Source: Candidatus Woesearchaeota archaeon
GTDB lineage: Archaea; Nanobdellota; Nanobdellia; Woesearchaeales; UBA12501
Direction: 5' to 3'
NCBI GenBank assembly: GCA_014729495.1
Contig: WJJV01000087.1
Coordinates: 1 to 17,836, forward strand
Length of the DNA stretch: 17,836 nt
Part shown: one piece after another, positions 13,263 to 17,836 of the stretch
Position numbering within the stretch: position 1 is the stretch's first letter
How the letters are laid out: each line of letters starts with the position of its first letter
The notes under the pieces: generated by a model
The model's database searches: none
Seen by the model: the letters and a program-made list of their open reading frames with translations, nothing else
What the model was told of the DNA's origin: nothing
Program-made: the position numbers and the translations under genes

Positions 13263-14066
13263 ATGGAAGCAGCAGCTGTAAAAGAGGCAAGAATACCTGA
13301 ATTCCAAGAGCATAGGCTTTATGATATCCAGAATGATCTGTGGTATGCTCTGCATGACATAATTACTCCTAGTTCTGACAGTCCCAATTCAATAGATCTA
13401 GTTGGAATGATGGGATTCAGCACACCAGAGGGATTTCTTGGACATTATATTGAGGATACTGGAGGATTACACATTGCTCATGAACTTGTAGAGCTCAAGC
13501 AGCATCATGAGCCATCATACAATCATTCTCTTAGGACAGGCCTTTTTTCATGGGCTGGTATGAGATACCTTTCTGATCAGGATAAGCTTGACCTTAGAGA
13601 AAAAAAACCCCTTTTCTGCCTCTCAGGTCTTGGACATGATATTCTCAAGCTCGGAGTTCCAGCAGAAGTGCTGGACAAGCCAGGAGCATTGACAGATGAT
13701 GAGAGGATTATAATGGACAGCCATGTGAGTCCTGATTCTGTTGAATTCATTGTAAGAGATCACTATATGAAAGGTGATGGATTTGACAAAAAGCAGATGG
13801 ATTACATGACTGATCTCATAGCAGGACACCATCCAGGCAAGGGGCTCAAGTCAATAAACGGGCATGCAGAGCTCATCACAATAGCTGATCATATGGATGC
13901 TGCCATGTTCAGAGGAGGATACCAAAAAAAGGTAAGTCCTGAAGTGTTCCTGGAGTACATTGGAAGACAGCTTTCTGAGGGCGCATTCAAGGACAAGTAT
14001 GCAGAGCCATTCAGGTTGATGCTTGAAGAGTACAGCAGAGGAGGTGCTGAAGATGGGAATCAGTGA
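13263..14066 (+). CDS. HD-GYP-like metal-dependent phosphohydrolase
   Basis: 267 aa. The C-terminal two thirds follows the HD-GYP pattern: H88 (NHSLR), GHDILKLGVP (H125, D126, K129), LDKPGALTDDE (138-147), SHV (H154), GHH (H189, H190), IADHMDA (D209), then GGYQKKVSPEVFLEYI. All expected metal ligands are present, but the loop after HH is shortened and lacks the GYP triplet (HHPGKGLKS where families have HHExxDGxGYPxGL). HD-GYP enzymes cleave c-di-GMP or related cyclic dinucleotides, so a phosphodiesterase partner for the next gene is inferred; the altered loop may change substrate. The N-terminal 80 residues are not recognised. No membrane segment, so cytosolic. A TTG two codons upstream is possible; ATG 13263 is preferred after a weak ggttgag. 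Confidence 0.85.
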   Translation: MEAAAVKEARIPEFQEHRLYDIQNDLWYALHDIITPSSDSPNSIDLVGMMGFSTPEGFLGHYIEDTGGLHIAHELVELKQHHEPSYNHSLRTGLFSWAGMRYLSDQDKLDLREKKPLFCLSGLGHDILKLGVPAEVLDKPGALTDDERIIMDSHVSPDSVEFIVRDHYMKGDGFDKKQMDYMTDLIAGHHPGKGLKSINGHAELITIADHMDAAMFRGGYQKKVSPEVFLEYIGRQLSEGAFKDKYAEPFRLMLEEYSRGGAEDGNQ

Positions 14067-15114
14067 GGATCTCTCTGTTGATGATATAGTGGAGTCAGTG
14101 TTCTCGAGGTTTAACTCTGAACTGCAGGATATGTCATATGGTTTCTCAAGACAGATAGTCACAAGAAGGGATATAACCTCTGCTGAACCAACAACACCTG
14201 CAAGAGATATATCTTATAAGGATCATCTCAAAGACTTGATGGAGTATTCTCAGATAATAGGATCTGCTGAGAATATAATAAAATCATACTGCGAATCGCT
14301 GGTTGAACTGGATCTGATGCCAAGAGGCAAATTCCTTGATGTAAAGAGAGGATTTGTTGATAAGACACTTGATGAGTACTTTGACAGGTCAATAGGGAAT
14401 CCTATTATGCCTGAAAATTTTGAGACAGAAGAAGGGAAGCATAGAGCGATGGTGCTTCATGATTATGTCAAGAGCATTAAGGAGCAGAGGATGGTGAGCC
14501 TGCTTGGAGCTGTGAAGAATTCCAAGATAAAACAGCTCAAAGAGGGATCTGTAAAGGACGGCCTGACAGGCATTCACAACAGGAGATATCTGAATGAAAG
14601 GATATCTGATGAGGTAGAGAGAGCCAAAAGAAAAGGGGATGACTCTTATGTCTCATTGATAATGTTTGACATTGATGATTTCACTGCATTCAATACCCAG
14701 TATGGACATCTTGTCGGTGACAAGGTACTGAAGTATGCTGCTGAGGCACTCTATGCAGAAAACAGGAAGACAGATACAGCAGCAAGATACGGCGGAGAGG
14801 AGTTTGCCCTATTGCTTCCTGAGACAGATGAAAAAGGAGCTGAAGATGTGGCTCTGCAGAAGCTTCAGTCAATGAGAAGCTATGTTATCAGAAAGCTAAG
14901 GGAAGAGGACAAGGTATACATAGATGATATAACCTTCAGCGCAGGTGTGTCAACATTCGGAGAAGGAGCCCCTGATCCTGACAGCATGATAACCAATGCT
15001 GATGATGCTCTTTATCTAGCAAAGAACGAAGGAAAGAACAGGGTAGAGATGTTTAAACCGTCTAAAAGAAGCCAATACACAAAAGCAAGAAAAGAATACA
15101 AGGCAAAAAAATGA
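14053..15114 (+). CDS. GGDEF-domain diguanylate cyclase
   Basis: 353 aa. Residues 1-165 are helical, charged and unrecognised, probably a sensing or dimerising part with no membrane segment. Residues 166-333 form a complete GGDEF domain: DGLTGIHNRRYL (169-180), FDIDDF (205-210) with metal Asp, N214 and GD (222-223) for guanine binding, GGEEF (247-251), FSAGVS (295-300), and ALYLAKNEGKNRV (319-331). RKTD (238-241) lies exactly five residues before GGEEF, the canonical RxxD product-inhibition site. It should make c-di-GMP from two GTP. A basic tail follows. The start is fixed by GGAGG at 14040-14044, 8 bases before the ATG and inside the end of the HD gene; the two overlap by 14 bases, so they are probably co-translated. 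GGDEF proteins are typical of bacteria and rare in archaea, yet codon use here matches the neighbours. Confidence 0.93.
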   Translation: MGISEDLSVDDIVESVFSRFNSELQDMSYGFSRQIVTRRDITSAEPTTPARDISYKDHLKDLMEYSQIIGSAENIIKSYCESLVELDLMPRGKFLDVKRGFVDKTLDEYFDRSIGNPIMPENFETEEGKHRAMVLHDYVKSIKEQRMVSLLGAVKNSKIKQLKEGSVKDGLTGIHNRRYLNERISDEVERAKRKGDDSYVSLIMFDIDDFTAFNTQYGHLVGDKVLKYAAEALYAENRKTDTAARYGGEEFALLLPETDEKGAEDVALQKLQSMRSYVIRKLREEDKVYIDDITFSAGVSTFGEGAPDPDSMITNADDALYLAKNEGKNRVEMFKPSKRSQYTKARKEYKAKK

Positions 15115-15806
15115 ACACATCTAGACTAAGAGAAGAGCAGCTGAAGCTTGCAGAGAAGGTCATGACAATTGACCAGTTTGAACAGGCAAGATACATAGCT
15201 GGCTGCGACCAGGCATACAAAGACAACAACAAGATAATTTCAGTAGTAGTTGTCATGGACTCAAAGACCCAGAAGATAGTTGACAGGGCAGAGTCAGAAC
15301 AGTTCTGCCGAACACCATACTTATCTGGATACCTGTTCTATAGGGAGGCGCCTTCAGTCATAGAAGCATTCTCAAAACTGAATGTAAAGCCTGATGTCCT
15401 GCTTGTCGACGCAAACGGCATCCTTCATCCAAGAAGGATAGGCATGGCATCCCAGCTAGGCCTTGCTCTTGATGTGCCTACAATAGGCATAGCCAAGAGT
15501 CTTGCATTCGGAAAGCCGAGGGAAGGTAAGATAGAGCTGGATAAGGAGATAGTGGCAGAAGAAGTGATAACCAAAGAATTTGCCAATCCTTTGTATGTGT
15601 CTCCTGGCCATAAGGTAAGCCTCAGGACAAGCATTGACATAGTCAAGAGCCTGATAATGCATCCTCACAAGCTTCCAGAACCGCTTCATCTTGCGCATAG
15701 GTTTGCGAAGAAAGCATCCAAGACTAAGAATAAAGATGAGAGCTCTGATAAGGAAAAAGAGATGGATTCTTATGATGGTTTCAGTAATATGAATCCAGCT
15801 TCTTAG
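15111..15806 (+). CDS. nfi: Endonuclease V
   Basis: 231 aa. Endonuclease V cuts the second phosphodiester bond 3' of deoxyinosine in DNA, or of inosine in RNA. Family motifs: AGCDQAY with catalytic D33, the TPYLSGYLFYREAP wedge and strand with E79, LLVDANGILHPRRIG with D100, PTIGIAKSLAFG, and YVSPGHKVSL with H167, then LPEPLHLAHRFA. The glycine in the usual DGxG is alanine here (DANG) and REGP is REAP, conservative changes. The last 30 residues are a low-complexity, charged extension. Its ATG overlaps the GGDEF stop codon (ATGA at 15111-15114), making it the third gene of a translationally coupled operon. That links a base-damage enzyme to nucleotide signalling, at least in expression. Confidence 0.94.
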   Translation: MNTSRLREEQLKLAEKVMTIDQFEQARYIAGCDQAYKDNNKIISVVVVMDSKTQKIVDRAESEQFCRTPYLSGYLFYREAPSVIEAFSKLNVKPDVLLVDANGILHPRRIGMASQLGLALDVPTIGIAKSLAFGKPREGKIELDKEIVAEEVITKEFANPLYVSPGHKVSLRTSIDIVKSLIMHPHKLPEPLHLAHRFAKKASKTKNKDESSDKEKEMDSYDGFSNMNPAS

Positions 15807-15815
15807 ATTGAGAAA

Positions 15816-15825
15816 TTTTATATAA
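15816..15825 (+). promoter_or_regulatory. TATA box of the ZIP transporter gene
   Basis: ttttatataa, about 26 bases before ATG 15847, predicts a leaderless transcript and separates the transporter from the preceding operon. Confidence 0.6.
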
Positions 15826-15846
15826 TCCATCGTTCTTCAGTACAGC

Positions 15847-16467
15847 ATGGAAATGTTTTTGATTGTGCTTATGATTACAGTGTTCTTCCAGCTTGCTGGA
15901 TTCATAATACCATGGATTGCGCTTAAACATCTAGAGAAGCACCTGAACAAGGTCATACTTGTTGAAGTCATATTCATGATAATCATCAGCCTTGAGCTGG
16001 TCTATTTCGGGACAAAAGTCACTTATCTTGCTCTTGGCGGACTGATTCTTGGAATCCTATCTGTTTTTGTGCTTAACAGTCTTGTGCCGCACAGGCATGA
16101 GGCTCCATTGCAGAGGCTTAGCTATCTTGTTTTCATCGCCATGTGCCTTCATGAGCTTCCTGAGGGGATGGCATTTGGATCATCATATATAATAGACAGG
16201 AATGTCGGAATTCTCACAGCAGTGCTTGTTGGCCTGCATAACATCCCTGAAGGCAGCATAGTAGCATTCCCTCTTCTGCTCAAGAAGAAAGCCAGAAGGG
16301 CTATTGAGCTGGTGGGCGTGACCCAGCTGATATACGCTGCCGGAGCTGTAATCACATATGTCCTGCTTTTCTCTATGAATGAAATTGTCCAGACAGTGCT
16401 GATGTGCTTTGCAGCAGGAGCTATGCTGTTTATAGCATTTGAAGAGCTGAAATTCCTCAAGAGATGA
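15847..16467 (+). CDS. ZIP-family divalent metal transporter
   Basis: 206 aa, about seven hydrophobic helices, slightly shorter than typical eight-helix ZIP proteins. It carries the two metal-binding helices of the family: LHELPEG (H102, E103, E106) and LHNIPEG (H131, N132, E135), which form the binuclear metal site in the transport path. AGAMLFIAFEELKFL near the C-terminus matches the late ZIP helix. A short PHRHE segment (81-85) on a loop could bind metal. The likely role is zinc or iron uptake across the cytoplasmic membrane. Its TGA abuts the stop of the minus-strand archaemetzincin gene with no base between them (tgatca). The nearness to zinc proteins may be a coincidence. Confidence 0.92.
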   Translation: MEMFLIVLMITVFFQLAGFIIPWIALKHLEKHLNKVILVEVIFMIIISLELVYFGTKVTYLALGGLILGILSVFVLNSLVPHRHEAPLQRLSYLVFIAMCLHELPEGMAFGSSYIIDRNVGILTAVLVGLHNIPEGSIVAFPLLLKKKARRAIELVGVTQLIYAAGAVITYVLLFSMNEIVQTVLMCFAAGAMLFIAFEELKFLKR

Positions 16468-16968
16468 TCAAAGAGAGGATCTGATCTTTTCAGAGCATTT
16501 CTGGCAGAGTGTCCTGTTCTTCAGGTCTATGTCCTCAACAGAATTAGGGCTTGACATTACGCACTTTGGATTATCGCAGTGGCTCATGCCAAGGCATCTT
16601 CCCAGTTCATGCTTTGCCTCTTTAGATAGCCTGTTCAGGAAGAAATCTCCCTTAAGGCGGCTTGAGGATATGATGCTAGAGTTGCCTGAGGCAAATCCAA
16701 AAAGATACTTTGCATGAGGATTATTGAAGTCATAAAGATCATGCTTTGTAATCCCTACAGCATAGTCTGCTCCGGCTGCAGCAGCTGCTTCCATAAGGAA
16801 AGGTATGAAGTCATTTGCGCAGGCCTGTTCTTCACGCCATCTCAGATTAGGTAGTTCTGTCTTCTCTGATAGTATTATCTCAGCCTGGGTCATTGAGGAT
16901 ATCTCATGAGCAAGCCTATCCAAAGCATCCTGTCCTGCATCCTCAAAAGGCACCAATATTATCCTCAT
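16468..16968 (-). CDS. amzA: Archaemetzincin homologue with altered zinc motif
   Basis: 166 aa. Archaemetzincins are small metallopeptidases with a catalytic HExxHxxGxxH motif and a four-cysteine second zinc site. Here the motif reads HELGRCLGMSH (120-130): the first and third histidines and catalytic E121 remain, but the second histidine is Arg124 (codon AGA). The second site is intact: HC (C131), CVM (C136), and CQKC (C155, C158). The N-terminal PFEDAGQDALDRLA and the LFGFASGNSSIISSSRLKGD strand also fit the family. With one active-site ligand missing it may be weakly active or inactive as a peptidase, or be a binding protein. It starts 13 bases after the Nudix stop, so they share an operon. 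Confidence 0.9.
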   Translation of the reverse strand: MRIILVPFEDAGQDALDRLAHEISSMTQAEIILSEKTELPNLRWREEQACANDFIPFLMEAAAAAGADYAVGITKHDLYDFNNPHAKYLFGFASGNSSIISSSRLKGDFFLNRLSKEAKHELGRCLGMSHCDNPKCVMSSPNSVEDIDLKNRTLCQKCSEKIRSSL

Positions 16969-16981
16969 TCTCTTATTTCCC

Positions 16982-17404
16982 CTATTGATTCCGGTTTTTT
17001 AAATATTTATCTGCTCTCTCCAGCACATCCTTTGAATTATTGTAGGTTATCCTTTGCATTGCGCTACCATAATCAAGCCACTCATAGCCTACATGCTCAT
17101 CTGACAGAGAAATCTTTTCTTCTTCTGTCTCTGCAAGGTAGAACACGGCCTGCTTGGATATCTTTCTGCCCTGCCTGGTGTAGAAATAATATATAGTCTC
17201 CCTGAAATCCTGCAGGAAAGTGATGTCTGTTATACCTGTCTCTTCCTGCGTCTCTCTTATTACAGTATCTTTCTCTTCTTCTCCCTGCTCTATATTGCCC
17301 TTGACAAAATCCCAATGGCCTGACTCATAATGCAGCAGCAGGTAAAGCCTTTCTCCATCCGCTTTCATGAATATCACTGCTCCTGCAGATGATTCTGTTG
17401 CCAT
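16982..17404 (-). CDS. Nudix hydrolase, diadenosine-tetraphosphatase-like
   Basis: 140 aa, the size of small Nudix enzymes. The Nudix box is complete (residues 36-58): GNIEQGE, then RETQEETGI, containing the metal-binding REUXEE. The preceding HWDFVKG matches the WDFPKG of bis(5'-nucleosyl)-tetraphosphatases, with Val for Pro. It probably cleaves Ap4A or a related dinucleoside polyphosphate or mRNA cap-like compound in the cytosol. It is the middle gene of a minus-strand set: zinc-finger protein, Nudix, archaemetzincin. A GAGG lies 14 bases before the ATG, too far for an efficient Shine-Dalgarno, so translation may depend on the upstream gene. Confidence 0.9.
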   Translation of the reverse strand: MATESSAGAVIFMKADGERLYLLLHYESGHWDFVKGNIEQGEEEKDTVIRETQEETGITDITFLQDFRETIYYFYTRQGRKISKQAVFYLAETEEEKISLSDEHVGYEWLDYGSAMQRITYNNSKDVLERADKYLKNRNQ

Positions 17405-17467
17405 AGGATTACATCTTACCTCTTCTTGATCTTGTCTTGATGTTGACAGATGATTATGTCTGCATAA

Positions 17468-17632
17468 TCACTTGAGCATGTCCTTCCTGAATTCTTCAGA
17501 CTTCCTTCTCCTGCAGGCTGTGCATACTCCTGTAGAGTCTATGTGGTCCTCGCACACTACCCTTCCGCAGATAGCGCACGTCCTGTTGGCAGGCTTTGCT
17601 CCGCAGATCATGCATATTGTGGGTTTTTGCAT
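17468..17632 (-). CDS. Small zinc-finger protein (54 aa)
   Basis: 54 aa with eight metal-type residues in B-box/double-ribbon spacing: CMIC (7-10), CAIC (19-22), CEDH (27-30), and CTAC (38-41), with CGR between the second and third sets and a basic RRRKSEEFRKDMLK tail. The pattern CxxC-x8-CxxCGRxVCxxH-x7-CxxC suggests two zinc ions. Such small proteins act in protein or nucleic acid binding; which one is unknown. A TATA box 27 bases before ATG 17632 marks it as the leaderless first gene of the operon with the Nudix and archaemetzincin genes, 63 bases upstream of the Nudix start. Confidence 0.8.
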   Translation of the reverse strand: MQKPTICMICGAKPANRTCAICGRVVCEDHIDSTGVCTACRRRKSEEFRKDMLK

Positions 17633-17654
17633 AAAATATGATAAGAGAACATAG

Positions 17655-17663
17655 ATTATAAAG
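17655..17663. promoter_or_regulatory. Shared divergent TATA box near the window end
   Basis: attataaag, centred about 27 bases from the minus-strand ATG 17632 and 31 bases from the plus-strand ATG 17690. As at 5431-5440, one TATA-like element lies midway between two divergent starts in a 57-base gap. Confidence 0.5.
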
Positions 17664-17689
17664 ATTTTGGTAGATTAAGCAGGATCAGG

Positions 17690-17779
17690 ATGTTTGTCAA
17701 AGATTCTCTTACTTACAAAAGCTTTGTATTTGCAACAAGAACATTGGACTCATATACAGCCAAAGAGGGAAGTTTATGA
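17690..17779 (+). CDS. Short ORF with LDSYT motif (29 aa)
   Basis: ATG 17690 to TGA 17777-17779 encodes 29 residues, MFVKDSLTYKSFVFATRTLD followed by SYTAKEGSL. The stop overlaps the start of the next frame (ATGA at 17776-17779). The peptide motif LDSYTxxxxSL recurs in that next frame. A TATA-like box is correctly placed upstream. It may be a tiny gene, a leader peptide, or the 5' piece of a frameshifted gene. Not a family I know. Confidence 0.35.
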   Translation: MFVKDSLTYKSFVFATRTLDSYTAKEGSL

Positions 17780-17836
17780 TTTATATGGCAGCAGCAATAT
17801 TGGATTCGTACACGGTCAGGAAGGAAAGTTTAAGGC
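17776..17836 (+). CDS. Start of an ORF repeating the LDSYT motif (partial)
   Basis: ATG 17776 (or ATG 17785) opens MIYMAAAILDSYTVRKESLR and runs off the window. LDSYT is encoded with different third bases than in the preceding 29-aa ORF (GAT TCG TAC ACG against GAC TCA TAT ACA), so the peptide, not the DNA, seems to be what is conserved. It overlaps the preceding ORF by 4 bases. Product unknown because the gene is cut by the window end. Confidence 0.4.
   Translation, partial: MIYMAAAILDSYTVRKESLR

Noticed and set aside
13075..13290. 71-codon minus-strand open frame through the hairpin array
   Set aside because: Its peptide is a by-product of the palindromes (repeated Phe/Lys segments), it lacks a start signal, and it overlaps the start of the HD gene.
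14053..15114. Bacterial contamination explaining the GGDEF gene
   Set aside because: It overlaps the HD gene, is coupled to an endonuclease V gene, sits between archaeal-type promoters and shows the same codon preferences as the flanking genes, so it belongs to this genome.

Overview
The window reads as a moderately AT-rich archaeal chromosome fragment. The gene content is archaeal: an EF-1-beta of archaeal size with an upstream four-CxxC zinc protein, an XPD/Rad3-type Fe-S helicase, RtcB, RtcA, an archaemetzincin homologue, and small winged-helix regulators. The signals are archaeal too: about ten genes have a TATA-like box 25-31 bases before the start codon and so look leaderless. Several proteins (a coiled-coil protein with a C-terminal MIT/TPR-like helical domain, a DUF5667-like secreted protein, a membrane-tethered winged-helix protein) resemble those seen in DPANN archaea such as Woesearchaeota. 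That lineage placement is an inference. No tRNA, rRNA, CRISPR array or transposase was found.

Layout. 1-2110: the end of a CYTH-like protein, rtcB on the minus strand, then an intergenic segment with a split inverted repeat and two small plus-strand reading frames. 2200-5409 (minus strand): an acidic secreted protein, an unknown 160-aa protein, a membrane-anchored winged-helix protein and a small lipoprotein. 5463-6533: rtcA, divergent from the lipoprotein across one near-palindromic TATA box. 6556-8571: a 671-aa coiled-coil protein (minus), divergent from a zinc-protein/EF-1-beta operon (8679-9127). 9241-10056: a four-helix membrane protein and a winged-helix regulator (both minus). 10201-12630: the XPD-like helicase and a small unknown protein. 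12631-13262: 632 bases without a convincing gene but dense in RNA-like structure. 13263-15806: an overlapping operon of an HD-GYP-like phosphohydrolase, a complete GGDEF protein and endonuclease V. 15847-17632: a ZIP transporter facing a zinc-finger / Nudix / archaemetzincin operon. 17690 to the end: two short overlapping frames with a repeated peptide motif.

The most unusual part is 12631-15806. A GGDEF domain with an intact active-site motif and a canonical RxxD inhibitory site is encoded 14 bases into the end of an HD-GYP-like gene that keeps its metal ligands but has a shortened GYP loop. Together they look like a make-and-break pair for a cyclic dinucleotide in an archaeon. In a neighbourhood of leaderless genes this operon alone seems to have a leader of about 235 bases, made almost entirely of perfect hairpins. 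Two of these share one nested architecture and differ by compensating base-pair changes. A second compact structured segment, a possible ncRNA, lies just upstream.

All functions come from reading motifs in the translated sequence. No database search or folding program was run.
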